NCBI RefSeq assembly: GCF_027533645.1
Contig: NZ_JAQAGY010000008.1
Location: forward strand, 235,344-299,343
DNA length: 64,000 bases
Reading direction: 5' to 3'
Origin: Paenibacillus caseinilyticus
GTDB lineage: Bacteria > Bacillota > Bacilli > Paenibacillales > NBRC-103111
The first letter of the stretch is position 1, and every line of letters starts with the position of its first letter. Below the pieces are notes generated by a model. That model saw only the letters and a program-made list of their open reading frames with translations, did no database searches and was not told the origin of the DNA. Shown here piece after piece: positions 51,413 to 61,129 of the stretch. The position numbers and the translations under genes are program-made.

Positions 51413-51426
51413 GTTGTACGTACAAC
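51413..51426. promoter_or_regulatory. AraR-like operator, distal
   Basis: GTTGTACGTACAAC is a perfect 14-bp palindrome with the AraR core TTGTACGTACAA. Its centre is 63 bp from the proximal site, about six helical turns. Confidence 0.7.
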
Positions 51427-51485
51427 TGCTTTCAGCCTTATTGTACTCTTCTTCGCCGATCATTTCAATATGGAGTTCGCAAAAA

Positions 51486-51513
51486 AAAGAACGGCACCGA
51501 GGGGCACCGTTCT
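51486..51513 (-). terminator. terminator of the chemoreceptor gene
   Basis: An AAGAACGG / CCGTTCTT stem is followed on the minus strand by eight or more T residues, ten bases past the stop. Confidence 0.8.
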
Positions 51514-51522
51514 TCATGCTGC

Positions 51523-53283
51523 TTACAAGGTAAACCGGGACACGAGTTCCTGCAGTTCGACTGCCGTGCGGTTGAGGGCTTCGGATGCTTGCGTCACCTG
51601 CGCCGCCGAATCCAGCTGACCGCCGGCCGCTTCGGCCACGCTCTTCGCATTGGCTGCGGAGACCCTCGCAATCTGGGCCATATCGCCGACGGTCGCCGTC
51701 ACTTCTTCGGCTCCCGCCGAAATCTGCTCGGACGCGGACGACACCTCGAGAATCTGCTGGGCCACCTGCTCGCTCACTTGGTAGATCCGGTGGAAGGCCT
51801 GGGTCGCCTCCTGCGCCATCTGCAGACCCGCATCCACTTCGCTCACCTGGCTGCTCATGGAATTCACCGCCCGTCCGGTATCCTGCTGGATCTCCTTAAT
51901 GACGGCGACCACCTGGTCGGCCGAGTCCTTCGACTGTTCGGCGAGCTTGCGCACTTCCTGGGCCACGACGGAGAATCCGCGGCCGTGCTCGCCGGCTCTG
52001 GAGGCTTCGATGGAAGCGTTCAGCGCAAGCAGATTCGTCTGGTTCGCAATGGTCGTAATGCCTCCGAGGATCGACTCGATCTCAAGGGACCTCTCGCTCA
52101 GCTTCCGGATCATCTCGGCGCTGCGGTGGGCGGAGTCCTGGATCGAACTCATCTGCCCCATGACGCTGTCGATCGCCTGAGTGCCCTGCTTCGCTTCAGA
52201 GACGGCAAGCGAGGACTGCTCCGAGACGCAGGATGACGATTCGGCAATCCGCACGATCCCGCGGGTCATCTCTTCCATAGCGCGGGCGCTCTCCGCCGCG
52301 CTAATCTGCTGCGTATCCGCTCCTGCCGCAACCTGGCGTACGTCGGAAGCCACCTGCGTAGCGGCACCGGACGTAAGCTCGGCGGCAGCCGACAGCTCGC
52401 CGGACATCCGGGCCACATGCTGCGCATGCTCGTTCATCGCGGAGATCATTTCCTTCAGATGGGCAACCATGCGGCCGACCGCCCGGGTCAGCGAGCCGAT
52501 CTCATCGTCGCGCTTGACTACCAGGGTGCCTACGATCCGGCTCGCTTCGCCGAGATCGCCTTCCGCCATTCTCTCCGCCGTCCGCTTCAATACCAGCAGC
52601 GGTGCCAGCGTGCGGATAATATACACCATGACGAGCGCAATGACGATCAGCATGAAGGCAATCATGCTCCCTGCATAGACCGGCATGGACTCGCGCATTA
52701 CGTTAGCCGAGACTTCTTTCACTAGTTCCGCCGACGTGTCGACACCCAGGATCCCGAGCACCTTGCCGGAAGCATCCTTGATCGGGGCGAAGGCCGACAA
52801 GTAGCTGCCGTATTTCTCATCTTCGACGATCGGTGACGAGTACGTGCCGCCCCCCAGGACCTTCACTATATACTCGGCGGGCGTCGTCGTGGAAGTCACT
52901 TCGCCGATCGGCGAATAGTTCTCGTCATCTCTCGGCGCACCGTCAATATAGAGCTGCTGGTTCCCTCCGTCAGCATCCGCCTGCATCGTATATACATACA
53001 GTACGCCGTTCTTAACTCTGTAATCGCTGAGGCTGTCCCTGATCTCCCAATAGATTTCATTCTCCTGCGGGTCCTCCAGGAACTTCCGGTACATCTCAGG
53101 ATCGATCACAGACGCAATGCGCTCGGCCGTATCGATACTGCGGCCCGCGATCGTCCGCTCCGTAACTGTTTTGGTATTATGGTATAACAAGACGGTGTTG
53201 AGCAGATTCAATAAAATAATCATGCCCATCACCATCACCGCTATTCGGATGCCCAGGGAATTTCTCCAAGACTGCTTTTTCAT
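51523..53283 (-). CDS. methyl-accepting chemotaxis protein with extracellular Cache-like sensor
   Basis: This 586-residue receptor has TM1 (~11-31), an extracellular Cache-type domain (~35-195; [36 protein letters not shown]), TM2 (~205-225), HAMP and a signalling coiled coil with [20 protein letters not shown] at the tip. Cache domains usually bind small molecules directly. The ATG at 53283 is preferred; GGGAGAG lies ~10 bp upstream. It is divergent from the dual-kinase hybrid sensor gene, and no che genes are adjacent. Confidence 0.92.
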   Translation of the reverse strand: MKKQSWRNSLGIRIAVMVMGMIILLNLLNTVLLYHNTKTVTERTIAGRSIDTAERIASVIDPEMYRKFLEDPQENEIYWEIRDSLSDYRVKNGVLYVYTMQADADGGNQQLYIDGAPRDDENYSPIGEVTSTTTPAEYIVKVLGGGTYSSPIVEDEKYGSYLSAFAPIKDASGKVLGILGVDTSAELVKEVSANVMRESMPVYAGSMIAFMLIVIALVMVYIIRTLAPLLVLKRTAERMAEGDLGEASRIVGTLVVKRDDEIGSLTRAVGRMVAHLKEMISAMNEHAQHVARMSGELSAAAELTSGAATQVASDVRQVAAGADTQQISAAESARAMEEMTRGIVRIAESSSCVSEQSSLAVSEAKQGTQAIDSVMGQMSSIQDSAHRSAEMIRKLSERSLEIESILGGITTIANQTNLLALNASIEASRAGEHGRGFSVVAQEVRKLAEQSKDSADQVVAVIKEIQQDTGRAVNSMSSQVSEVDAGLQMAQEATQAFHRIYQVSEQVAQQILEVSSASEQISAGAEEVTATVGDMAQIARVSAANAKSVAEAAGGQLDSAAQVTQASEALNRTAVELQELVSRFTL

Positions 53284-53476
53284 CAAGCGATTCTCTCCCT
53301 TCTTTTGCAAGGTTGTCTGCATACTGTATGTTTATCGGCCCATTCTTCACGAAATTTCACCTGACATCCCCTCCAACGGCCCTTCCGCCTGTGGTAAAAT
53401 ACTCCTTGGACGCTTCCGCGCTTTCAGACCCCGCTTGGAACGCCACTCGCACGGAGGAAGGAATTGTACATATAAG

Positions 53477-56400
53477 ATGCCAACCCGCTCGCTCTTTGTT
53501 CGCAAAATACTGATTGTATCGGCGGTCATATCCGTCTTCTTCCTGCTGACGCTCTTGTACGGACGCCACTCGCATCCGCTACACGACCTGCGGTCCAGCG
53601 AGGCTTGGGCCGTGCTGCTGGCGGATCCTACGCTGCCCCCGGACCCTGCGGACGCGAAGGGATGGCAGGTACCGGAAGAGGCCGCCCTCTCTGCAGATAC
53701 GGCATCCTACCGCGGCTATTACTGGGCCAAGGTCACGCTGCCCCCCCTCTCCATCCGCGATCCGTATGTGATCGCCCAAGGCCAGAGCCGGATCGAGGCT
53801 TACTTTAAGGGAGACCGCCTCTACGAGTTCAATACCGAGGGCGAGGACCTCCGCGTCTATCCCTCCTACCGGTGGAACTTCATCCGGCTGCCGGACGATT
53901 ACGCGGGAGGAACGCTATATGTCAAGCTCCACAAACCCGGGGACAGCCTGAATCTCGGGCAGTTCACGCTTGCCAGCCGGCAGGAATATACGACCCATGC
54001 CTTGACCAAGGACGGCTTCAAGATCCTCTTCAGCTTCTGCTTTGCCCTGGCCGCCCTCTTGTCCCTGCTGCTGTACCTGCGGCAGCGCTCCCAGCCGATG
54101 TACCTGTATTTCGGGCTGTTCGCGCTAAGCTCGCTGCACGGCTGCTTCGCCCGAACCTTCCTGTTCAATGAGTTCTGGCAGGTGCCCCTGATCACCTATC
54201 TGCACGACGTCCCGTTCTATCTAGGCACCTTCGCGATCCTGGCCTTCCTGCGGGCCTTGTTCGGGGACGGGTTCGGCGGTATGCGTGGGAAGCTTGCCGG
54301 CTTTTCTCTCGTCTTCTCGGGGGTTACCTTGGCCGCGGCGCTTTACAGCGACAGGCTGTACTTTGATCTCGTGAATTATTTTGCCTCCGCCGCTTTCATG
54401 GGCATCTTCCTCGCAGACAGCTCGCTCATGTTCTTCCAGCTGCGCAGGCAGCGTTCGAACGAAGCCCAGTGGACGATGATCGGATACTTGCTGCTAATTT
54501 TCTTCGGCGTGAGCCATTCCCTGTTCTTCCTGCTGGAGCAGTGGGACCTGGCCGCCTTCCGGACGGCGCCGGTCCTGCTCTACTTCCTGCGAGAAGACCA
54601 GCTCAGCTTCGGCATCTTCCTGTTCATGCTCTGCCTCGTGATGGTGCTTGTACAGCGCTTCGACGAAGTGCACCAGCGGGTGAAGCTGTATGCCCTAGAG
54701 CTCGAGGCGAAGAACCGCAAGCTGCAGGAACTGGACCGGCTCAAAGACGATTTTCTCGCGAATACGTCCCACGAACTCCGGACGCCGCTTCACGGCATCA
54801 TCGGCTTGTCGGAGGCGCTGCTCTCGGACCAAGGAGGAGTGCAGGGGGCCGCCCGCAAGAATGTCGGTCTCGTCATCGCCAGCGCCAGCCGGCTCGCCCG
54901 GCTCGTCGACGACATCCTCGACTTCTCCAGGCTGAAGCACAGCGACATGGTGCTGCAGTCGGAGCCGCTGCAGCCCCACGGGATCGCCGATCTCGTGCTG
55001 ACGGTCTTCGGCCCGCTGGCCGCCCGCAAGGGAGTCGCGCTCGTCAATGCGATTCCCCTGGAGAGCCCCCCTGTTCTCGCCGATGCGAACCGCTTCGAGC
55101 AGATTCTCTACAATCTCATCGGCAACGCGCTGAAGTTCACAGATGCGGGCGAAGTCCGGCTCAGCGCCGAACAGACAGGGCGCGAGCTGAGCATCCGGGT
55201 ATCCGATACCGGCGCAGGCATTCCATCCGGCAAGCTGGAGGCGCTCTTCAAGCCGTTCGAGCAGGCTTCCCCGGGGCACAGCCGGGGCGGAACCGGGCTC
55301 GGCCTGTCCATCACCCGGCAGCTTGTCGAGCTGCATGGCGGAACCATCAGCCTTCAGTCGCAGCCCGGCCAAGGCACGACGGTCCTCTTCACGCTGCCGC
55401 TGTCCGAGCAGCAGGAGGCGCCGCTGCATAATGGGGACGCCGCTCCCCGCGTGTCCTCCGCCGTGCTGCCTTACAGCGAGGGCCCGGCGGAAGAGCTCCC
55501 TGCGGCGGCTAACCGGGACGGAGACGGCCGAGAGCTGCCGCTCCTGCTCATCGCGGACGATGAGCCGGTCAACCTGCTCGTGCTGCACCAGCATCTGGCC
55601 AGCCAGCCCTACCGCATTGTGCAGGCAAGGAGCGGCACCGAGGCGCTGGAGACCGCGCTGCGCCAGAAGCCCGATCTCGTACTGCTGGACGTGATGATGC
55701 CCGGACTGAGTGGGACGGAGGTATGCCGGCAGCTCCGGGAGCGCTATAATCCGAGCGAGCTGCCGGTGCTCCTGCTCACGGCAAAGTCGGGTCCGCAGGA
55801 TCTCGCCGAAGGGTTCGATGCGGGGGCCAACGATTATCTGACGAAGCCCATTCTGCGCAGCGAGCTGCTGGCCCGGGTGCGCATCCAGCTCCAGCTCTCG
55901 CAGCTCAATCTGTCCTTGGAGGAGCTCGTGGCGGAGCGGACCGCCGCACTCGAGTCGGCGAACCGGAAGCTGTCCTCCTCGGTTCAAGAGACCATCGACG
56001 CCATGACCGAGATCTCTGTGCTCGAGGAACGCAATCGGATCGCCCAGGAGATCCACGACATCGTCGGCCATACGCTGACCGTGATCAATATCCAGATCGA
56101 AGCAGCCAAGCGGCTCCTCGCCCAGAACCGGGACGGCGGCATGGAGAAGCTCGACCTCTCCCAGGCGCTGGTCCGCAAGAGCCTCGACGAAGTACGCAGG
56201 TCCGTACGCATGCTGCGCGACCGGGGAACCGACGGGGATTTGCGGGAGGCGCTCCTGCTCCTGATGCAGGAGACCCGGCAGGCGGCAGGGATCGAGATCG
56301 AGGCCGAGGTAGATCTCCTTCCGGAGCTCGATGCGCAGCAGCGCCGGACGCTCTACCGCGCCCTGCAGGAGGGGCTGACGAACGGGATCCGCCACGGGGG

Positions 56401-56644
56401 GAGCACCCGATTCGAATTCCGGCTGAGCTTCCGCGGCGGCGAGCTGCGCTTCGAGCTCTCGAACAACGGCCGCCGCTACGAAGCCGAAGAGATGGGGTTC
56501 GGCCTGCGGGCAATGTCCGAGCGGGTGGGGCATCTCGGCGGCACCCTGCAGGTCGCCGCGGATGGAAGCTCCGGCTGCAGGATTACCCTGCTGCTGCCGG
56601 TCGCGCAGCCGCCGCAGGACGCAGGCACCGCCCTAGGCAGCTGA
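53477..56644 (+). CDS. 7TM hybrid sensor kinase with two different kinase modules
   Basis: This 1,055-residue protein has an extracellular jelly-roll-like region (~30-180) and a 7TM-DISM membrane unit (~181-390). Module 1 is HisKA (His near 432 in NTSHELRTPLHG) with an ATPase (N-box near 541, DTGAGIP). A receiver follows (Asp near 736 in LLDVMMPGLSG, Lys in YLTKPI). Module 2 is HisKA_3 of the NarX/DesK class (His near 860 in RIAQEIHDIVGHTL) with its own ATPase (LQEGLTNGIRHGG, GFGLRAMSERVGHLGG). Both look complete. The ATG at 53477 has only a distant GGAGGAAGGA; upstream codons overlap the chemoreceptor gene and are rejected. Confidence 0.87.
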   Translation: MPTRSLFVRKILIVSAVISVFFLLTLLYGRHSHPLHDLRSSEAWAVLLADPTLPPDPADAKGWQVPEEAALSADTASYRGYYWAKVTLPPLSIRDPYVIAQGQSRIEAYFKGDRLYEFNTEGEDLRVYPSYRWNFIRLPDDYAGGTLYVKLHKPGDSLNLGQFTLASRQEYTTHALTKDGFKILFSFCFALAALLSLLLYLRQRSQPMYLYFGLFALSSLHGCFARTFLFNEFWQVPLITYLHDVPFYLGTFAILAFLRALFGDGFGGMRGKLAGFSLVFSGVTLAAALYSDRLYFDLVNYFASAAFMGIFLADSSLMFFQLRRQRSNEAQWTMIGYLLLIFFGVSHSLFFLLEQWDLAAFRTAPVLLYFLREDQLSFGIFLFMLCLVMVLVQRFDEVHQRVKLYALELEAKNRKLQELDRLKDDFLANTSHELRTPLHGIIGLSEALLSDQGGVQGAARKNVGLVIASASRLARLVDDILDFSRLKHSDMVLQSEPLQPHGIADLVLTVFGPLAARKGVALVNAIPLESPPVLADANRFEQILYNLIGNALKFTDAGEVRLSAEQTGRELSIRVSDTGAGIPSGKLEALFKPFEQASPGHSRGGTGLGLSITRQLVELHGGTISLQSQPGQGTTVLFTLPLSEQQEAPLHNGDAAPRVSSAVLPYSEGPAEELPAAANRDGDGRELPLLLIADDEPVNLLVLHQHLASQPYRIVQARSGTEALETALRQKPDLVLLDVMMPGLSGTEVCRQLRERYNPSELPVLLLTAKSGPQDLAEGFDAGANDYLTKPILRSELLARVRIQLQLSQLNLSLEELVAERTAALESANRKLSSSVQETIDAMTEISVLEERNRIAQEIHDIVGHTLTVINIQIEAAKRLLAQNRDGGMEKLDLSQALVRKSLDEVRRSVRMLRDRGTDGDLREALLLLMQETRQAAGIEIEAEVDLLPELDAQQRRTLYRALQEGLTNGIRHGGSTRFEFRLSFRGGELRFELSNNGRRYEAEEMGFGLRAMSERVGHLGGTLQVAADGSSGCRITLLLPVAQPPQDAGTALGS

Positions 56645-56740
56645 CCGGAGATGCCGCAATATCCGCTGCAATGTCTGCCGCAATAGAGCTGCAATCCATC
56701 ACCGCCAATCGTCCCCCGGCCCTAAGCCTGCAAGCGAAAG

Positions 56741-56795
56741 GCATGCCGAATAGCCTTCGATTCCCCTGCGGGAGTTCGAAGGCTATTCGGCATGC
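56741..56795. terminator. 20-bp perfect hairpin between convergent genes
   Basis: Perfect 20-bp arms surround a 15-base loop, between the hybrid kinase gene (plus) and the ger operon (minus). There is no T-run. It may be a terminator for both or a small mobile repeat. The remainder of the gap 56645-56827 shows nothing else. Confidence 0.5.
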
Positions 56796-56827
56796 AAGAC
56801 CTGTATGGCGGCTCGGTACGACCTCTT

Positions 56828-57004
56828 TTATGAAGAGCCTCCCCCTTCGTCATCCTGGCCGGAGGCTTGGCCCACCCACGGGGGATCGCCCAGTTTGTGA
56901 ATATAGCCGCTCAGCTTGTAGGCCGCATAGGGAATCACCAGGGCCAGGCAAGCGCAGAAGAGGACGAAGACCGACGGCATCCGCCCCACCAGCTTATCGA
57001 TCAT
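56828..57004 (-). CDS. small membrane protein, fourth gene of the ger operon
   Basis: This 58-residue protein has a single hydrophobic helix (SVFVLFCACLALVIPYAAYK), then a short hydrophilic tail (HKLGDPPWVGQASGQDDEGG). Its ATG overlaps the gerC stop (ATGA) and AGGAGGAAC precedes it, so it is co-translated with the germinant receptor. Similar small membrane genes accompany some ger operons in Bacillus and are thought to modulate receptor function. I infer the same here. Confidence 0.75.
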   Translation of the reverse strand: MIDKLVGRMPSVFVLFCACLALVIPYAAYKLSGYIHKLGDPPWVGQASGQDDEGGGSS

Positions 57005-58206
57005 TGTCCGCGTTCCTCCTCATTGGCATTGATGCTGCCGATTCTGCGGATTTTCACGTCGCTCTGGATATGCACCTGTGCGCTGCGGAACAGTTCCTCG
57101 CCATATTCCCAGTTGTCCTCGATCGCGGTCCACTGCTTGTAATGCTCCTCCCGGAGATGTGCCCCGAGACCGGCGGCATCTTTGCCGTATTTCTTCTGAA
57201 GGACCTTAAGGAGCTTCCTGCAGCCCTCCTCTATCCTCGCATTCAGTTTGGCCTCGATATCGCTGATCGTCGGGGAATTCGTCAGGTCCAGCTTGGCGAA
57301 GGACTTGCCGAGCGTCCCCTCCACCTGGATATAGACCGAGAAGACGGGCGTTCCCCCGGGAGGCCAATTCACTTCGATCTTCCGCTTGGCCCGCTCCACT
57401 TCCAGATCGACCGTCCGGCCGGAGATCTCCGTCTCGACAATGCCTCCCGTTACTTCGCCCCTCAAGAAATTGAGAGCCTGGGTTTCCTCCCCGCTCAAGA
57501 AAGCGACCATCCGCTTGTTCCGCCCGTCGAACAACGCAGAACCGGTCAGCGAGACCCCTTCTTCATAAGGAACTACTTTCTGCACCGTGAAGCTCTGCTC
57601 GGTCAACATGTGCTCATGTACGTCGCCGATACGCGATTCGGGGAGCATGTAGTTGCTCTTCCGTTTGTTCTTGGCCGTGGATTCGATGTAATTCACCGGC
57701 ATGTTCTCGCTGAGCGGCAGGACGTTCAGCACTTGTTCGGCCCGGCCTTCCGACACCATGATCTTCACGTTGCGCCGCATCTCGTTATCCCGGAGGAAGA
57801 AATCGAGAATATCCGCGAACTCCCGTGTACGGGCCACCTCCGAGGAGATGATGATGAGCTTCAAGTGCTCGAAATAGGGGGCGCGGCTCGTCTTCGTGGA
57901 CAGCTTGCCGGTCAGCGAGTGCATCGAGTTCTCCGTAGCACTGATATTGAAATACGCCTTCCCTCCGGCCGGCCCTTTCGAATCCCCAGCTTTGAGGCCC
58001 GACGGCACAACCATTTGATACGTGCCCATATATTTGTCCATGCCGCCGGAGGTTTCCCGGGAGACCCCCTTCCCTTTGTTGCGGTCAATCCCGACGCCTA
58101 CCACGAACCCCCGTTGATCGATCTCGATCCGGTCCCAGCAGCCAGCCAGCAGCAGGGCAAGGAGCACCGGGAGCAGGAGCCGAACCGCCCTACCTTCTCT
58201 TGCCAT
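57001..58206 (-). CDS. gerC: spore germination lipoprotein, Ger(x)C family
   Basis: This 401-residue lipoprotein has the lipobox LLLAGC (Cys23) followed by WDRIEIDQRGFVVGVGIDRN, the GerC-family start. It is the C subunit of a nutrient germinant receptor, on the outer face of the spore inner membrane. Its start overlaps gerB by 17 bp and its stop overlaps the small fourth gene. The symbol marks the family; the paralogue group and the germinant are unknown. Confidence 0.9.
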   Translation of the reverse strand: MAREGRAVRLLLPVLLALLLAGCWDRIEIDQRGFVVGVGIDRNKGKGVSRETSGGMDKYMGTYQMVVPSGLKAGDSKGPAGGKAYFNISATENSMHSLTGKLSTKTSRAPYFEHLKLIIISSEVARTREFADILDFFLRDNEMRRNVKIMVSEGRAEQVLNVLPLSENMPVNYIESTAKNKRKSNYMLPESRIGDVHEHMLTEQSFTVQKVVPYEEGVSLTGSALFDGRNKRMVAFLSGEETQALNFLRGEVTGGIVETEISGRTVDLEVERAKRKIEVNWPPGGTPVFSVYIQVEGTLGKSFAKLDLTNSPTISDIEAKLNARIEEGCRKLLKVLQKKYGKDAAGLGAHLREEHYKQWTAIEDNWEYGEELFRSAQVHIQSDVKIRRIGSINANEEERGQ

Positions 58207-59308
58207 GAAGACGCCACCCCCGAATCAAGACCACTCCGTAGAGAAGACAGGGAAGCAGAATTACGATAAAGAGCCCGGCATAGTTAATGACTGCCCCCAT
58301 CATGGTGAATTCGATGCCATTCTCGGGGAACATGCAGATGAGATAAATCACGGGACTCATCAGTAACACCCCCTGCTTTCGCTTCAGGCTGCCGAATACA
58401 TTCCCAAGGGTGAAGATCGCCAGATCCATCGCCATGGTCGCCGTGTTGAAGATCGTCATGATCCAGATCGTAAAGAAGATGGACTCGAACCGCTCGAAGA
58501 ACTCGCCGGGCACCTGCATTTCCTTCGCCAGCTCAATGGCCGGATAAGTCACTTCCTTCAGCGCCGGGTGGGAGAAGACGCCTAAGGCGATGAGGTAGAC
58601 CACAAGGTACAGGAGAACGGGCAGGGTTACCCCGAGCACGGCTGCCTTGGGCGCATCTTTGGGCCGGTTCATGAGAGCGGTATAGAACAGAACGACCTCG
58701 AACCCGAGCAGGGAAAAGACCGTTTCTTTGGCGCCGCCCATCACCTTCCTCCAGTCGGTTACAAAAAACGGCTTCACATCGCTGATATGAAACAACGGGA
58801 TGGAAAACATCAGGACGAAGGCCGATATGCACATGACGATCGGTAAAAACAAGGTATTGAGCCGGATAAGCCCGATCCGGCTCCCCGCCACCGCATAGAC
58901 GGTGACAAGCAAAAAAGTCAGGGCAATCATCTCCACCGGCGTACGCTCGAACAGGTACTGCTTCGAGATGTTCGCAATGGCACGGATCTCATAGGCGCAG
59001 AAGAGCATGAAGTACACGGACATGCATAACACCCACACCATTGCAACCGGCTTCGAGATGAGGGAGGAAGCGTAAGCATACAATCCCTGGCCGTGGTAAC
59101 GGCCGGCGAGCCGGCCCAGCACCCAGGCGCACCCGACAGCCAGCCCCCCCGCGATCACAATGGACATCCAGCCGTCGGAAGCCAAGGTGGCCCTGGCCAG
59201 AGTCTTGGGCAGCGTCAGGATGCCAACTCCGATCATCATCGAAGCGATGGTAATGGCCATGTCCGAGAGGCTGATCGACTCGTCTCCAAGCTTGAACGGC
59301 TCCTTCAT
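58190..59308 (-). CDS. gerB: spore germination receptor permease subunit, GerB family
   Basis: This 372-residue protein of the APC superfamily has about ten helices (ITIASMMIGVGILTLPKTLA, FLLVTVYAVAGSRIGLIRLN). GerB subunits are thought to hold the germinant-binding site. Its ATG overlaps the gerA stop by four bases, and gerC follows with overlap, so all three are one translation-coupled operon. Confidence 0.92.
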   Translation of the reverse strand: MKEPFKLGDESISLSDMAITIASMMIGVGILTLPKTLARATLASDGWMSIVIAGGLAVGCAWVLGRLAGRYHGQGLYAYASSLISKPVAMVWVLCMSVYFMLFCAYEIRAIANISKQYLFERTPVEMIALTFLLVTVYAVAGSRIGLIRLNTLFLPIVMCISAFVLMFSIPLFHISDVKPFFVTDWRKVMGGAKETVFSLLGFEVVLFYTALMNRPKDAPKAAVLGVTLPVLLYLVVYLIALGVFSHPALKEVTYPAIELAKEMQVPGEFFERFESIFFTIWIMTIFNTATMAMDLAIFTLGNVFGSLKRKQGVLLMSPVIYLICMFPENGIEFTMMGAVINYAGLFIVILLPCLLYGVVLIRGWRLHGKRR

Positions 59309-60966
59309 GGCTTCCCTTTCCCGGGTGGCTGCCGGACCTCATCTTCCGCACGGACCAGCCGCGGACGCTTGGTCAGGAATACAAGGGGGGCCCGAAGGAC
59401 CAGGTCCTTCCAGTCCCGCATGAGCTGTGGGGCGAACGGTGCCGAATAAGGCACGCCGAAACTTCTCAGATTGACAAGATGGATATTGATCATGACGTAG
59501 CACATGATCAGGCCGTACAAGCCGAAGATCGAAGCGGATATCATCACCCCGAACCGGATAATCCGCAGGGTAATCGCGAAAGAGTAGGAAGGCAGGGCAA
59601 ACGAAGCGATCGCGGTTACCGCCACGACGATGACCATAATCGGACTGACAATCCCGGCGGAGACGGCGGCCTCCCCGATGACGAGCCCCCCTACGATCCC
59701 GATGGTTTGGCCGATCGGCTTCGGGAGACGCAGTCCTGCTTCCCTCAACAGCTCTAAGGTAATTTCCATGATGAACGCCTCCACAACGCCAGGAAACGGC
59801 ACCCCTTCCCTGGCTCCCGCAATCGAGAACGCGAGCTTGGAGGGGAGCATCCCGTGATGATACTCCACAAGAGCAATATAAAGTCCGGGCAGGAACGTTG
59901 CAATGAACGCCGCCATCAGCCGGAGGATCCGGGTCATGGTTGATATCAGCCAGTGCTGATAATAGTCCTCCGGCGACTGGATGCAGGAGGAGAAGGTGAT
60001 CGGTAGAAGCAGGGCGAAGGGGTCCCCGTCCACGAGTATGGCTACTTTGCCCTGCAGGAGGGCGCCGGAGATTTTGTCCGGACGCTCCGTGTTGAGCATG
60101 AGCGGGAACGGAGAGAGAAAGCTGTCCGACACCCACTGCTCGACAAAGCCGGATCCTTCCACATCGTCGATATCGAGCGTCAGGAGCCGCCGCCGCACCT
60201 CGTCTACCACCTTGCTGTTCGCAATTCCATCCATAAACACAAGAACCAAATCCCGGTGCGCCCGCCTCCCCAGCTGGTAATCCTCGAAGCGCAGATTCGC
60301 GCTGCGGATCCGGCGCCGGATGAGTGTGGTATTCGTCCGCAGGTCTTCCGTGAACCCTTCCCGGGGCCCCCGGATAATGGACTCGTTCTGGGGATCCTCC
60401 ACCGGCCGGCTCTTCCATCCGCGGCTGCCGATCAACAGTGCTTGGTCCATTCCGTCCAGGAACAGTGCCGTATCTCCCGAAAGGACGGCGAGCATGGTCT
60501 CCCCCAGCTCCCCCGACAGCGAGTAGTCGGAAGTGCCAAGCACCCGTTCCTCGAGCAGCGCGAGCAGTTCTCCTTCGGTTGGATCGGCCTGCAGATCACC
60601 GGTATCAAGCAGCGGCAGCAGCAGCTGCTCGTTAACCAGGGTCCGGTCCGACAGCCCGTCGATATGTACCAGCACACCGGTACGGCCGGCTGTTCTGCCG
60701 AAGACGAACTCCCGGACAATCAAGTCTCCGGGGCCGCCGAGGAGCCCCCGGATTCTCCCCACATTCTCTTTTGCGGAGGCAGCGAGCGGCACGGGCTGCG
60801 GCTGTACCCCGCCGTCCGGGCCGCTGCGGCCGCTCTTCGGCAGGTTCCTGCCGCCTAATCTACGAAGCCATGATAATCGCACGCCCCCACCCCCCGCAAG
60901 CGTTCCGGCACTGGATCCGCTTCTACCGGTACCGCCCCGCACAATCTCGTTTCGTCTACCTTTCAC
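59305..60966 (-). CDS. gerA: spore germination receptor subunit, GerA family
   Basis: This 553-residue GerA-family protein has an N-terminal cytoplasmic domain (~80-330; SDYSLSGELGETMLAVLSGD, VEGSGFVEQWVSDSFLSPFP) and then about five helices with YIALVEYHHGMLPSKLAFSI. It is the A subunit of a germinant receptor (GerA subunits are reported to form the ion channel). The first ~60 residues are Gly/Arg-rich and unusual. The GTG start at 60966 with AGAGG ~8 bp upstream is acceptable but not certain. Confidence 0.9.
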   Translation of the reverse strand: MKGRRNEIVRGGTGRSGSSAGTLAGGGGVRLSWLRRLGGRNLPKSGRSGPDGGVQPQPVPLAASAKENVGRIRGLLGGPGDLIVREFVFGRTAGRTGVLVHIDGLSDRTLVNEQLLLPLLDTGDLQADPTEGELLALLEERVLGTSDYSLSGELGETMLAVLSGDTALFLDGMDQALLIGSRGWKSRPVEDPQNESIIRGPREGFTEDLRTNTTLIRRRIRSANLRFEDYQLGRRAHRDLVLVFMDGIANSKVVDEVRRRLLTLDIDDVEGSGFVEQWVSDSFLSPFPLMLNTERPDKISGALLQGKVAILVDGDPFALLLPITFSSCIQSPEDYYQHWLISTMTRILRLMAAFIATFLPGLYIALVEYHHGMLPSKLAFSIAGAREGVPFPGVVEAFIMEITLELLREAGLRLPKPIGQTIGIVGGLVIGEAAVSAGIVSPIMVIVVAVTAIASFALPSYSFAITLRIIRFGVMISASIFGLYGLIMCYVMINIHLVNLRSFGVPYSAPFAPQLMRDWKDLVLRAPLVFLTKRPRLVRAEDEVRQPPGKGKP

Positions 60967-61053
60967 TATTCGCCTCTTCAGTGGAAATTATTACACGGAG
61001 AGAAGTTATTCCGTCTCTCCGGCCGTCGAACGGTATGGCCTCCAAAACAAACA

Positions 61054-61084
61054 AACGCCCCACCCGCAGTAAGGGTGGAGCGTT
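61054..61084 (-). terminator. terminator of the racemase-type gene
   Basis: A 12-bp near-perfect stem (AACGCCCCACCC / GGGTGGAGCGTT) is followed on the minus strand by TGTTTGTTTTGG, 46 bp past the stop. Confidence 0.65.
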
Positions 61085-61129
61085 ACTAAAAAAACATTAG
61101 ACCCCCTTCCGCCACGAAAGCGAGGGGAG

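Noticed and set aside
53117..53476. N-terminal extension of the hybrid kinase frame
   Set aside because: It overlaps the divergent chemoreceptor gene start and has no ribosome site; the membrane protein plausibly begins at 53477.
54695..56533. 612-codon open frame on the minus strand
   Set aside because: Antisense of the hybrid kinase, whose motifs are intact over the whole span.
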